Shown here: one piece after another, positions 43,008 through 55,341 of the stretch
Layout: each line of letters opens with the position of its first letter
How positions within the stretch are numbered: the stretch's first letter is position 1
From: Astragalus membranaceus
Taxonomy: Eukaryota; Streptophyta; Magnoliopsida; Fabales; Fabaceae
NCBI GenBank assembly: GCA_039519185.1
Contig: CM076849.1
Coordinates: 76,305,621 to 76,369,620 of the forward strand
DNA length: 64,000 bases
Reading direction: 5' to 3'
Position numbers and translations under genes: made by a program
Notes under the pieces: generated by a model
Database searches by the model: none
Told to the model about the DNA's origin: nothing
The model's input: the letters and a program-made list of their open reading frames with translations, nothing else

Positions 43008-44701
43008 AAACACAAACTGAGCCCAACAACACACCACCAATACCACCCAACCACGAACCAACCTCGCCCACATCCTCCACAGCCCAATACACCTACACCT
43101 GCCCAAAGCCCGGTCCCTTCACCCTCAACGGCCCAAATACCAACCAGCCCAAGTCCGAACCCCATAAACCAAGCACCGCCTCGGTCCATGGCCACACGCT
43201 GCATGCATGGGATTTATAGGCCCAAACGTCAATTCAATTTGTCGTCCTCTGTTGCGCCACACCCCTTCCCCGTATCCCAAAAAGTTGCTTTGTCTGACCC
43301 GAATTGGAAAATGGCCATGTTAGACGAATTTGATGCTCTTATTAAAAATAAGACGTGGGATCGAGTTAGTTCCCCCCCCCCTTCTGATGCTAATATTATT
43401 CGTTCAATGTGGGTTTTCCGTCATAAAAAGAAATCTGATGGTTCTTTTGAGAAGCACAAAGCCTGCCTTGTTTGTGATGGCAGGTCTCAATAGGTTGGTG
43501 TGGATTGTGATGAAACCTTTAGCCTAGTGGTGAAGCTAGCTACTATACGGACCGTTCTCAGCATTGCTCTATCAAAATCTTGGTCTATTCATTAGTTGGA
43601 TGTTAAAAATGCCTTCCTGCATGGTAAGCTTCATGAAATTGTATACATACACCAACCGATGGGTTTTATAAGAGATCCTATTCATCCCAATTATGTGTGT
43701 TTGTTAAAGAAGTCTCTCTATGGACTCAAACAAGCCCCTCGAGCTTGGTACCAATGGTTTGCTGACTTTGTCTCTACTATTGGTTTTTCACATAGCAAAT
43801 CTGATCATTCATTATTCATTTATCATAAAGGAGCTGACACGGCATACATTCTACTTTATGTTGATGACATCATTCTCACAACATCCTCTACTACACTTCA
43901 TAAGTCTATTATGTCACTCCTTGCTTCTGAATTTGCTATGAAAGACTTGGGTCCTTTGAGCTATTTTCTGGGTATTGCAGTTACACGACATGCAGGTGGG
44001 TTGTTTTTGTCTCAAAGAAAATATGCAGAGGAGATTATTGACCGAGCCGGCATGAGCGCTTGTAAGTCCTCCACCACACCGGTCGATACCAAGGCTAAAC
44101 TAAGTGCATCTTCGGGACCTCCCTACTTCGATCCCACACATTATCGCAGTTTAGCAGGAGTTTTGCAATATCTCACATTCACGAGACCAGATATATCCTA
44201 TGTTGTGCAACAAGTTTGTTTACATATGCATGACCCAAAGGATGAACACATGCATGCTCTGAAAAGAATTTTGCGCTACATTCAGGGCACACCCTTGATC
44301 ATGGTCTACATCTTCATAAGTCTTCAATCTCAAGTCTCATTTCTTACACTGACACTGACTGGGGTGGATGCCCTGATACTAGACGCTCCACCTCTGGATA
44401 TTGTGTGTTTTTTGGAGACAACCTGATCTCATGGTCCTCTAAGCGTCAACCAACTTTGTCTCAATCCAGTGCTGAAGCAGAATACAGAGGGGTAGCTAAC
44501 GTGGTCTCTGAGTCCTGTTGGATCCGGAATCTTCTCTTCGAACTACATCACCCGGTTCATAAGGCGACATTAGTTTATTGTGACAATGTCAGCGCAATAT
44601 ATCTCTCGGGCAATCTTGTTCAACATCAGCGCACCAAACACATTGAGATGGATATACACTTCGTTCGCGAGAAAGTAGCTCGTGCCACAATTATAGGCTA
44701 A
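43008..44701 (+). pseudogene. Copia polyprotein, right half (reverse transcriptase-RNase H), broken
   Basis: This continues the Copia frame after the Gypsy insertion. Reverse transcriptase motifs are WKMAMLDEFDALIKNKTWD, LDVKNAFLHGKLHEIVYIHQ, YGLKQAPRAWYQWF and YVDDIILTTSS (about 43856). RNase H motifs are SQSSAEAEYRGVANVVSES and YCDNVSAIYLSGN...HQRTKHIEMD. TAG stops at 43491-43493 and 43593-43595 and a frame change near 44290-44400 inactivate it. It ends early, at VREKVARATIIG, without the usual TKGL C-terminal part, and no LTR was recognised after it. Confidence 0.92.
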
Positions 44702-45683
44702 GAGTCCTCATGTATTAATGTATATATTTCACCATATCAATGAGAATCACAGAGATGATTTCCTACAATTTATTGATTCACCAATTTAAATTGCAGTGGA
44801 ATATGTGCAACACCCCATTCGGGTATTAGCCATGATGCAACTCGTTTCTCCCTCCCGGAGAAAACATTCGACGTACGTATCTGGCAACAATGCTTGCATG
44901 TTAATGCATCACCAATAGTTAGTCATTGTGACTGGATGAATTGCACCCAAGTGTCCATAAAGCAAAGTGATTAAATCCCACGTAATCGTTTGGGACCTCA
45001 CTTGTAATCCTTCAAAATCTGCTAGTCACTCATGGTCTTCAATGAAATGAAGGTGTGAGAGATCGCCATAGTGAGTTTTTTGTCAAAAATTCTTTTTTCT
45101 TTTTCATAAATAAATCTCTATTAGTTTGAAATGACAGTTCCTAAAATTCTTTCCTATTAGTTTGCAAAGGGTTTGTATTTGCTTTCTCATCTTTTCCGTG
45201 ATATTCTAACACTCTTTGTTTCATCATTTTTTATAATAGTCGTTTAATTCCTTTAATGATTAGTTCCGAAATTTTTTAAGTGCCATGTTGATTTTAAGAG
45301 AATTCTCTTTAAGTTTCTTTCTGGAAAATGTTTGTGAGGATCTAACGGGAAGTAAAACCGATGTATGCATGCCTTAACTCGTTTTCACCTCAAGATCATT
45401 CTCGATTCCCGTCATACATCACTTTCATCAGAATCAGAGATCATATATCAAATATGCAGTAAACTCAAATAATGCCAACATGGTCGATCAATATTCCTAA
45501 CAAGCTGTATCAAATCAACATTAATCAAGAAAACACAACAATCAACAAACAACACATCTACCGTACAAGCATACATAGCAACTAGAGAGAAGCCTTTACC
45601 TTTAGTTCTTTCCTTCCAGGCAACTCACAATCTCCTCACCGCAAAGGATCTTTCGAATGATTCCTGAAAGTGAGTGGTACCTT
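44702..45683. other. Stretch with no recognised gene
   Basis: It lies between the truncated Copia element and the outer CACTA element. AATATGTGCAACACCCCATTC near 44800 and GAGGATCTAACGGGAAGTAA near 45338 may be fragments of other LTRs, but no pair or TSD was found. Confidence 0.4.
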
Positions 45684-45975
45684 TACTACAGCAAAAAGTA
45701 CTTTAGGCAACAACAAAAAACCGTGGCCGGAAGTGACAAAACCGAGGCCTGAACTTTTGGCCACGGGTTGGCCACGGTTTTCTAGGGGCTGGCTAGGTGG
45801 CCGTCGCCTATTCCTTTAGTCCACGGTTTTGGCACATTAGGCCACGAATTATTAAAACCGTGGCCACAATTAAATAACCGTGGCCTATAAGTTTAAGTCA
45901 CGGTTTAAAAACTGTTGTCCAATACTTTTAAGCTACGAACCACTTTTAAGCTGTGCCTTTTCAAATGTGGCCTAT
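45684..45975. repeat. Subterminal repeats of the outermost CACTA element
   Basis: The word AAAACCGTGGCC or its complement GGCCACGGTTTT recurs about ten times with small changes. Such arrays bind the element's own TNPA-type protein in studied CACTA elements. Confidence 0.85.
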
Positions 45976-46260
45976 AAGTTGCTTTTATTTAAATGCTATC
46001 ATTCAAAGACAATATTTTAATAATCATATCACATTTATTTAACATACAAGAAATAGACATCAACTAACAAGTATGTTTGTTCATTAATAGTCATGTCAAG
46101 TGTCATTAGTAGTCAAAATATAGAAACATAAACTAAAACCAAAAAATATAAAAAAGTATGTTTGTTGATTAATTAAAATAAAATCCACAAAATAATTGTC
46201 ATGCTTGTAGCAACATTGATCTTCAAAATGCAAAAAGTAGTCTTTTCCACTTGCATCACG

Positions 46261-46320
46261 TCACTCTTCAAAACCTTCAAGATCATCTTCATCAAGATCT
46301 TCTTCAAAATCATTTCCTAC
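46261..46320 (-). CDS. Last exon of the outer element's TNPA-type gene
   Basis: The minus strand reads acceptor TTTATAG, then VGNDFEEDLDEDDLEGFEE and a TGA stop. It joins in frame to the exon ending NAPLEK before GTATATG at 58006, across an intron now holding the 11.6 kb insertion. The Pack-CACTA lies a few bases from the acceptor, leaving the splice site formally intact. Confidence 0.8.
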   Translation of the reverse strand, partial: VGNDFEEDLDEDDLEGFEE

Positions 46321-46327
46321 CTATAAA

Positions 46328-46560
46328 CACTAGTGCAAAAATTGGAAAAGAATTGGAGGTTTTAAGTCGGATGCCCAAATACCCGACTTAACAAGTGGAA
46401 GCGTGGCATTTTTGTAATAAACGTGTGGGAAAAATTCTGGCGCTTAACTTTCTAAGCCGGATAACGCTTATGTCCGACTTGAAATATGTAACTTATTTTT
46501 GCGTGAAACAAAAAATGAAAACCTTCACGTGCACCCAAAAACAAAACACTAAAAAGTAAA
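46328..46560. repeat. Left subterminal region of the Pack-CACTA
   Basis: TTTTAAGTCGGATGCCC, CCCGACTTAAC, TAAGCCGGATAAC and GTCCGACTTGAAA are inverted and direct copies of one about 12-base word, matching the right end. Confidence 0.85.
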
Positions 46561-47230
46561 AACTAAAACACTATTGAACCCTAAAGTCAGTCCACCGTTT
46601 CATCGCTCTCCACCAAAACTCCACCGTTTCATTCCTCTTCCAATCGCTCTCTCCGCCGAAGCTCCCTCTCTCCGCCAAATTGCCTCCTTCTTCCGTCCCT
46701 CTCTCCACTCTGCCGCCGTCTCCATCTCTCCCTATCACTGTCACCTTCTTTGATTCGCCTTGGTCTGTGCTCTGCCGTCGTCGAACTCAGTCAATTCGGA
46801 ACCACCACACGTCGCTGTCATGCTACGTGCTCCACCGCCGCCTTCTGCTCCGTCATCGGCCGCTATATCTGTTCCCTCATTGGTCGCTGCAGTTCTTCAA
46901 GGTTTAAGGTTTAATTTTGTTTTCCTTCTTCTTCATTTCATTTTCGTTTTCCATCTTCTTCATTCCGTTTTCCTTCTTCTCCATTTCGTTTTCCTTTCCA
47001 CTTTGGTTTCGTTTTCATTTTCCTTCTTCTTGATTTCGTTTTTTAGGGTTAGTGTGATTTGGGAATTGGGAATTAGGATTTCGTTTTCCCTCCCTCTTTG
47101 ATTTCATTTTTAATTTTTGTCTATGTTTCACCATCAAAATTTAGAAACTTTGATATCTTTGTTGTGAACCTTATTGGTTTTCTGTTTCCTGTTGATTTCA
47201 AAGTTAATATATGCATTGTCTTTGTAATAG
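46561..47230 (+). other. Leader-like exon and intron upstream of the captured O-methyltransferase exon
   Basis: It starts with CT-rich, CCG-rich sequence (46580-46905) of the kind seen in a plant 5' leader or transit-peptide exon, followed by a T-rich intron ending TTTGTAATAG at 47230. Open frames exist (for example from 46680 or 46760), but I cannot say which, if any, is coding or whether this part was also captured. Confidence 0.4.
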
Positions 47231-47409
47231 GTGTCTCCTGATCAGGCACAACTGCTTGCAATGCTTGTGCAGATTCTTGGAGCAGAACGATGTATTGAAG
47301 TTGGTGTTTATACTGTATGTCCCTCATTTTAACAGTGTAGTTTCTTTATGTTACATGTTAGGCTTTACCAATTTATATTTCTATCTCATACTATCACTAC
47401 AAAAAAATT

Positions 47410-47795
47410 GGTTATTAGCGACGGAAATTTCCCTCGCAAAATGACCAAATTCCGTCGCTAATGACCGTTAGCGAGGGAATTAGCGAGGGACCTGTTGCGT
47501 CGCTAAATTTCTCCTCGCTAATGGGATTAGCGAGGGAATCTGAGTCCGTCGCTAATTAGCGACGGTACATTCCGTCGCTAATTCCCTCACTAATGGCAGC
47601 CACGTGGGAAAATTCAGACAGCCACGCGTCCACGTTCCCTCACTAATTCCCTCGCTAATGCCTAGCCACGGGTCCACTTTCCCTCGCTAATTCCCTCGCT
47701 AATGCCTAGCCACGCGCCCACTTTCCCTCGCTAATTCCCTCGCTAACGCCTAGCCACGCGTCCAATTTCCCTCGCTAATTCCCTCGCTAAAGCCC
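47410..47795. repeat. Left subterminal repeats of the innermost CACTA
   Basis: Many copies of CCCTCGCTAAT and ATTAGCGACGG occur in both orientations. From 47590 they form a tandem series with CTAGCCACGCGTCCA. Confidence 0.9.
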
Positions 47796-48022
47796 ATCTG
47801 ATTGTATTTTTTTTTATTAATCTGCTTTTATACCTGTTTATTTTATTAATAAATAATAAAATCTAAACTATATAAAACAGTTTAAATTTGAAATTCTATA
47901 ACAAAAACGTTAATCAACAACACTTAATCAACAACACTTCAATAAATAAAAATTACGAGAATGAAATTTTAATCCACAACACTTAATCTGAAATGTTATA
48001 ACAAAAACGTTAATCAACAACA

Positions 48023-49564
48023 CTAAAAGCTGCCACCATCAGACTCCTCAGCTTGCTCCTCATCTTGCTCATCATCTTCCTCCTCATCTTCCTCCTCATC
48101 TTGCTGCTGATTTTGCTGCATGTTCTTAAAATACTTTAACATCACCGCCTGCCTACGGCTCACCTTCTCAAAGTTTTGCTGCATCTTTTTCACCGCCTCA
48201 GAAGAGGTCCTGACCTCCTGTCGAGTATCGTGCAGCTCTTGTCGAGTAGTGATAGGGCCAGGAGCAGTGATAGGGCGTCCTGCCTTTTTACTCTGTAAAA
48301 TGAAACACATTTTCAAAAATTGCTAACTAATTAAATAATGTAAAAAAACACACAGATTTGTAAAATAATTTACCAATCTAGCAGCATGCTGAGCCTGGTT
48401 GATGGACCCGCCGCAGTGAAGCGAGCCACCCTTTTCTGAGTTTCTATTGTTTTTGGCGCTTGCAACATTTTTCTTGAAAGTCTCGGTAGCCCAATGGCTC
48501 TTGAAGGCATTCCAAATATCATCACCCATGAAGTCAGGCTTTTTATCTTTACAGCGGAGCTTATAAAGCAAATCTGAAATCTGAGCGCCCATCCTTTTGA
48601 AAAAAAGTCTCCGCACATTGTCATCTTCTTCTATGTCCCAAGTTACCTTGGTCTATATTAAGTAAAATGAAAATATCTATTAGTAATTATATTAAACGTT
48701 ATTAAACATAAAATTTAAACAAACAATATAAGTAATGACAAAATAATTGACACTTACCCTAAAGAAGTCAAGCAGATCCTTCATGTCATCTTCTTCGACT
48801 TTGCTCCACTTTTTATGGAACTTTTGAAAATATTTTTTCCGGATGACATAGGTGATGTTTGATGAAGCTACCTTTGCAGGAAGAAGCCTGCATAATGAAA
48901 GATATATCGAACAATCAAATATATATAAGTCGTTGCATAATTAACTTTAAAAAAACAAACAATATAATACTTACGCGTTACCACGGCTATAAATGACTTT
49001 GAGTCTAATACCATTAATAACAACCACCTCCACTCTCTCGTCATCGGTGGATGAATCACCTTCACCATTACCAACACCAACATCATGCTGAATATCATCC
49101 TGGGGCTCTGGTGTAGGCATAGATAACCCAGCTGATGGGCCCATATGTCTAGCTGATGGGCCCATATGTCCAGCTGATGGGCCCATATGTCCAGCTGATG
49201 GGCCCATATGTCCAGATGATGAGCCTATATGCCCAACTGGTGTGCCATACCCAGCTGGTGTGCCATACCCAGCTGATGTGCCATACCCAGCTGGTGGGCC
49301 ATACCCAGCTGGTGGGCCATACCCTACATACGCATCTGCTGGGCCCATATAATGCCCATGTGATGGTAAATGAAACCATCCGGGGCCAGATGGAGACGGA
49401 GGTTGTGGGGCGGTAGCTGGTGGGCCCATATACATATGACCCTTCATATTCCCAATATTAAGTTCCACTTCACGATTACGCCTCCTCCTAGGAGGTTCAT
49501 CGGTCATAGTCTTCTTCCCTTTATTATTACGTCTCGGTGGGTCAGAACCTCCTCCTGGATCCAT
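48023..49564 (-). CDS. TNPA-type protein of the innermost CACTA (Ptta/En/Spm family)
   Basis: Four minus-strand exons were read: 49564-about 48975 (MDPGGGSDPPRRNNKGKK..., proline- and glycine-rich), about 48890-48760 (SSNITYVIRKKYFQKFHKKW), about 48653-48372 (TWDIEEDDNVRRLFFKRMG, DDIWNAFKSHWATETFKKN, NNRNSEKGGSLHCGGS) and about 48291-48023 (coiled-coil-like, ending in a long acidic tail). The domain around RNSEKGGSLHCGGS is typical of plant Ptta/En/Spm transposition proteins. The first exon has tandem GYGTPA and GHMGPSA repeats (49130-49320). In known elements this protein binds the subterminal repeats and helps cut the ends. No stop was seen inside these exons. Confidence 0.8.
49130..49325 (-). 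repeat. Coding minisatellites in the TNPA-type first exon
   Basis: About five copies of GATGGGCCCATATGTCCAGC (on the plus strand) give GHMGPSA repeats, next to about five copies of a related 18-base unit giving GYGTPA/GYGPPA. Copy number is likely variable. Confidence 0.85.
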
Positions 49565-49731
49565 ATCTATGAAAAAATAGAAATGAAATGTGATACTAAC
49601 AACATTAATTATATATATTTATAAATAATTTAAATAAAGTAAATTAACAAGAACAATATTGATATATTTATGATTCTAATAAATTTAAAGACAACATAAG
49701 GAGTCAACATAAGTAGACAATATATATAAGA

Positions 49732-52700
49732 TTAATCAAATACAACATTCTCTTCTTCATCTTCATTCTGTTCTTCATCTTCATCGTGTTCTTCATCTTC
49801 ATCAACTTCTTCAACTAGTCGTCGATCATCACATAATGAGTCAATCGGTTCAAATTCAATTACCTCATCTACTCCTGAAATTTCATCCACCTGATAAGGA
49901 ACCTCATCCTCCGCATCAATGGCTTCAATGCGACCCCGTGGTTTTGTCTTAATTGCAACACACCATCCTCTCTGAGTTGATGGATATGGAACATAATACA
50001 GCTGCCTCACATTTTCTGCCATGATAAACGGATCATAAAGTTTATACCTTCCATTCATTCGAATGTCCACGGTATTACATTTTGGATTCAATTTCATTCC
50101 TCTAACCGATGGATCAAACCATCTACAAAAAAACAAAACTATTCTCTTTTCATAGTCTAACGGTGGGTATTCAAGTTCAAATATGTGTTCGATCACACCG
50201 TAGTAGTCATTTTCACCTCCTCCTGTTTCACCTTTAACATATACCCCACTATTAATTGTTTTTTTCCCCTCACTCCATGATTGGGTGTCAAATTTGTAAC
50301 CGTTAACTAGGTACGTGTGCCACTCGGTCACCTCAAGAAAAGGACCATCGGCAAAGTTCCTCAAGTGTCGGATTTGGGGAGTTGGTTCTGCTTCATACAC
50401 CTAAGTAAACAACATATGGAAAAATAAGTCATGTCTCATATCTACTTTAAAGAATTATTCAGCGCCTTGGGGATTTGGTTACTTACTCTAGTCTTAAACC
50501 AGGATGGAAAACTTTCATGTATACGAATAGAAGATTCTTCAGCGCCTATACCCTCAATTCGTAAGAATGCACTGAAAAAGATTGAAAGTTGATCAAAATC
50601 TGATTTAACATCATACAGTATAGATTAACAACTGAATTGGAGCATAATTACTCAAGATATGGTTTAACTTCAGTGCAATTGATCAAGACATGAACATGTG
50701 CTGATTTATGCTCTTTATCTGATAAGTTGTTGGTTGACTTCTTTCCCGAAGGGCGACCAGGTTTGATAAACACAGATAAAGTGATCGGGTGTCTTTCTTA
50801 TTCAATCTCCATTTCATTTCTATTATTTGTTGACAACATAAAGTTGTTGAAATAATGTGAACAAAAATAAATTGTTTCACGGTGTAGATAAGCTGTGCAG
50901 ATCGATCCTTCAACTCTAGCTTTATTTTTCACCGATCGTTTATAATCACCCATTAATCTATTTGTTGAACGAAAAATACTTCATTAAACTAATAATCATA
51001 CTAATTAAGATAATTTTAATAAAATGTTGAAATAGATAATTACCTCTCAAATGGATACATCCACCTATAATGAGCTGGTCCACCAAGCCTTGCTTCATAC
51101 GCAAGGTGAACCGGTAGATGCTCCATGGAATCAAAGAAACCGGGAGGAAATATTCTCTCCAACTTACAAATAATGAAAGGAATATTCTGCTCCATCTTAA
51201 TAAGATCATCCCTTCTCAATGTTGAAGAGCACATATTTTTAAAATATTGACTCACTTCAATAAGTGGTTCCAATACACACTTTGGTAATGAATTAAAAGC
51301 AATTGGAAGCAAACACTCCATGAATACATGACAATCATGACTTTTCATTGCATACATCTTCCCAGTGTTCACATCGGCACATCTTGCAAGGTTAGAAGAA
51401 TAACCATCTGGCATCCTCAATTCTTTCAACCATCGACAAACATCTTTCGCTTCATCTGGTGTTAGGCAGTATTTGGCTTTGGGTTTTAACATCTCCCCAT
51501 TAGGCATTTCCCCCAAATTCAAATTAGATCGATGTTTGCTACAATAAAGAGCAGAATCCAATCTAGCTTTATTATTGTCTTTGGTTTTATCTTTCACATT
51601 CATCACAGTGAAAAATATGTTGTCAAAGAAATTCTTCTGGATGTGCATAACATCAAGATTGTGCCACAACAAATTATCTTTCCAATATGGGAGATTCCAA
51701 AATATGCTTTTTTTTGTCCAATTGTGCACTTGTCCATAACCATCCAGCCGGGTGAGCTCCCCTACCTCTGTGGCTTGTGGAAAATCCACAACTCTGCTCC
51801 AGATTTCACCTGATGTCAACAAAGGCGGTGGTCCATCTGTTTCAACTGCCCCTTTCTTGAAGGCCTTCTTGTTCTTTCTAAATTTATGATCTTGCGGTAA
51901 GAATCTGCGATGCGAGTCAAACCAAGAACTCTTGCCCCCGTACTTTAGCGTAAACGCCTTTGTGTGTTCCATACAGTGGGGACATGCCAATTTACCGTGA
52001 GTCCCCCAACCTGACAACATACCATAAGCAGGAAAGTCGTTAATTGTCCACATCAATGCGGCTCTCATCATAAAATTTTTCTTTCGTGCTGCATCATATG
52101 TCAAAACACCCCCCCCACAACCTCATAAGATCACCAATCAGAGGTTCCAAAAAGATATCAATGTTAGCTTTTGGATTGGATGGAACAGGTATCAGACAAG
52201 TCAAAAACATATACGGTTTAGTCATGCACATCTCAGGAGGAAGATTGTAAGGGGTAACAATGACTGGCCAACAAGAGTAGGGTGACGCTGATGCTTGGAT
52301 ATATGGAGTAAACCCTTCAGAGCACAAGCCAAGCCGAACATTCCGTGGGTCTGAGGCAAAATCTGAATGCACTTGATCAAAGTGCTTCCACGCTTCACCG
52401 TCGGATGGGTGGCGTAAAATGTCGTCTGAGGTACGCCTATTGTCATAATGCCAAGTCATTTTCTGCGCAATTTCGGTCGATGCAAACATTCTTTGCAACC
52501 TTTGAACTATAGGCAAATAGAACATCGACTTTACAGGGATAGGTTTATAATTACGTTTTGCCCCTTTACGATCATGATACGTTGGCTTTCCACATAATTT
52601 TCATTCAAGTAGCTCACCATCATTTTTACCAAATTCGTTGTTGTAAAACAACATGTGCCCTTTCTCACAACAATCAATCTTCTTAAATTTCAATCCCAGC

Positions 52701-53353
52701 TTCGAAACTAACTTCTTTGCTTCATAATAACTTTTTGGCAAATTATCCTTATTAGGTGTCGCTTCCAACATCATTTCAGTCACATAGTATAAACCCACCT
52801 CAGAAATATTACTCATGGACTTGAGAGCTAAAATTTTCACACACATAGATAATTTTGACTGTGGCGAGCTTTCAAACAACGGTTTGTTTGAATCTCTTAA
52901 CAAATTATAAAATTTTTGTGCTTCTTCATTTGGAAGTTCATCATGATCGTCATATTGAGGCTCATCAAATGGCACATTCACCCTGAGACCATCACAAATC
53001 ATGTTTTCCATCGACTCAAAAATTTCATTACGTGGAACACCAACACCAGAACTGCATGAAGCCCCTACCTCAAAATTTTGACGTCGTTGTTCTGCATGGT
53101 CCACCCAAATCCAATAATTAGGCCTAAACCCCCATTGATACAAGTGCTCCCTGATTTCATTATCGGTCCTAATAGGTACACCGTTGCATTTTAAGCATGG
53201 ACATCTAACCCCCTTTTCCCGTTTAGCCAATTCATGTCGCCACGCTACCACAAGAAACTGTTCAACCCCAGTTACAAAAGATTCCTTCAAACCCGCTCTT
53301 CTCGGATATAACCGATCATACACCCATTCACGATTAAATTCATACAAATTCAT
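49732..53353 (-). pseudogene. TNP2-type CACTA transposase of the innermost element, lightly broken
   Basis: Minus-strand parts in order: 53353-52601, an N-terminal zinc-binding Transpos_assoc-like region (WVYDRLYPRRAG, RCPCLKCNGVP, HLYQWGFRPNYWIW), ended by a TGA; 52525-52094, the first part of Transposase_21 (TWHYDNRRTSDDILRHPSDG, ANIDIFLEPLI); 52104-51040, its continuation (ALMWTINDFPAYGMLSGWGT, LACPHCME, HNLDVMHIQKN, then the DUF4218 start GGPAHYRWMYPFER). The two overlap at a run of eight C (52109-52116) and need a frame change. After an intron, about 50960-50653 carries NKARVEGSI and KPGRPSGKKS with a TAA between them, then an exon near 50575-50490, and DUF4216 at 50400-49732 (YYGVIEHIFELEYP, RWFDPS). 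It would cut and join CACTA ends if whole. Confidence 0.9.
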
Positions 53354-53399
53354 CTACACACATTTAAAAAAACGTGTTAACATTCCCAATAATCTATCA

Positions 53400-54480
53400 A
53401 GTTAGTGGCATCGATATGATCCCAGTGGAGATGATTCCGAGCCGAATATGGGGGTCAAGGACAGCACAAAACCCTTTTCCATCCAAGTAGTGAAGGAAGT
53501 TATTTCGTATAACTCCCAACCTTACTGTTGTTAGTATCACCTCACCCTTTTCCATCAACAACACACAGTCATCTAACCCAGGGTTCATGAAAACAACAAT
53601 TAATTTATTTTGGAAACTAACCGTTATGAGATTGAGGTCCGGTGCGGTACGTGGTTCGGTGACGGTGCGCACTCCGGTGCGGTTGTGAGACTTCAAACAC
53701 CAACAATTTCAATCCTAAACTATTTCAACTTCAATTTCAATAACTAACTTCAATTTCAACTATTAATTTCAACAACAACTTCAATATCAAACTTCAATTT
53801 CAACTCTTAATTTCAATTTCAAGCAAAAAACATAAATGAATTCACTATTAATTTCAATTTCAATAAAACAACTTCTTCAATTTCAACAAACAATTTTTAT
53901 CCTACACAATTTCTATAAATCCTAAACTTAATCCTAAAACCTAAAACACAATTTCAATTTCTACCCAATTTCAATTTCTAATCCTAAACACAATTTCACT
54001 AAAACAATATCAAAAATTAACTTTACAATATCACAAAACTAAATTCACTAAAATTACCAAACAACAATATCACAAAATTAATTTTACAAATCCTAACAAA
54101 ACAATATCAAATAAAATCAGTTGGTAAATAAAAAAAATTAAAATCAGTAAAAAAAAACCTCCAAAGTAGAGCTCTGGTGGTGAGGAGGGCGAGCTCCGGT
54201 GGTGGTGAGGAGGGCGAGCTCTGGTGGTGGCGAAAACGGAGAGCTCCGGTGAGAGAAGTGTTCGCGTAGGAGAGAGAGGAGAGAGAGCGACGTCGCGTAG
54301 GAGAGAGAGAGAGAGGAGCGACGGGTGAGCGGTGGTGTGGTGGTCGTGGGGTGGTGGTGCTGGAAAGGGTGTGGTGGGGTTGGGGTCGTGAGAGAAGAGT
54401 GAGGGAGTGAGAGGAAACAGAAGAGGAAACAGAAGAGGAAACAAAGAGAGGAAAAGGGATCTGATTCAAATTTTAATTGG
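53400..54480 (-). other. 5' non-coding region of the innermost CACTA element
   Basis: From about 53700 to 54110 the sequence is dominated by TTCAATTTCAAC-type low-complexity repeats. 54160-54440 on the minus strand is CT-rich (CTCTCTCTCCT), as in a leader or promoter. No coding signal is trusted. Confidence 0.55.
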
Positions 54481-54799
54481 GGTTAGCGACAGAATTTGCG
54501 AGGGACTATTCCGTCGCTAATCCCTTCACGCTAACCATGGTGGAACGGTCAAAAACATTAGCGAGGGACCAGTATTTCCGTCGCTAATCGGTTCGGTTTC
54601 CGTGCTATTCAGATTTCAGTTTCCCTCCAAACAATTAGCGACGGGCGATTCCGTCGCTAATGCACTAACTTCCGTCGCTAATTTTGAAAAAACCGAAGAC
54701 CCTTATTCCCTCGCAAATTCCGTCGCTAAAGTCAGTTTTAGCGAGGGAATAATATTCCGTCGCTAATGTCCGTCGCAAATAACGTTTTTTTTTGTAGTG
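54480..54799. repeat. Right subterminal repeats of the innermost CACTA
   Basis: About ten copies of TTAGCGACGG and CCGTCGCTAAT or CGAGGGA variants lie in both orientations, matching the left end. Confidence 0.9.
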
Positions 54800-54802
54800 T
54801 AT

Positions 54803-55341
54803 ACATGGTTGAGATACCAACTGATTGAGGCTTTCATTTATTATTTAAATGATCTCATACTATACATGTTAAGGTTTGAATGTAAAGAGCAAATAATTAA
54901 GATAATATAGTAAGATTTCAAGGGAGAAAATTGTTATTTGAAAATAAATTTTGGTGGATTTATGATCTAAAATTAAATAACCTAACATGCCATCTCAGTT
55001 AAGCGGGGCTAATATGTAAGATGAATATCAATTATATTTACTGGAAGTATAGATTATTTTGGTTAGATCATTAATTTGGTTAATTTCCTCTTCCAGGCCA
55101 GATCATTATTTTGGTTAATTTCCTTTCTGAATCAGAGCTCTACCTTTTTATTTTCTCCTCACATGGCGGGTTTTGAGGGGCAGAACTCAAATTATTCTGG
55201 GTTTTAAATTGATGACTTATTTTATTTTTGTGAACACTTCTATTCCATTTATAGGTTTGTTTCTGTTGTCATGTCTGGATATTTTATGCGTGTTCTCTTC
55301 TTTTATAGCTAATGAGGTACTATGTTGTTAATTTGACCCAG
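54803..55341. other. Remainder of the captured intron
   Basis: AT-rich sequence from the nested insertion to the acceptor TTGACCCAG at 55341. Nothing else is recognised. Confidence 0.6.

Larger units (their letters stand above)
47395..54799 (-). mobile_element. Innermost CACTA element, nearly complete
   Basis: Left tip CACTACAAAAAAATTGG, right tip (reversed) CACTACAAAAAAAAACGTT, TSD TAT on both sides (47392-47394, 54800-54802). Subterminal arrays of TTAGCGACGGAA and TTCCCTCGCTAA fill 47410-47795 and 54480-54790. The minus strand codes a TNP2-type transposase with DUF4218 and DUF4216 regions (53353-49732) and a TNPA-type protein (49564-48023). The transposase carries a frame change and two stops, so this copy is probably not self-sufficient. 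It lies in an intron of the captured O-methyltransferase. Confidence 0.95.

Noticed and set aside
46680..47101. Plus-strand ORFs as an independent gene
   Set aside because: The sequence is CT-rich leader-like, overlapping frames are equally open, and no family motif is visible.
49149..49416. ORFs of repeated MGPYVQL or SWVWPTSW
   Set aside because: Out-of-frame readings of the GHMGPSA/GYGTPA minisatellite in the TNPA-type gene.
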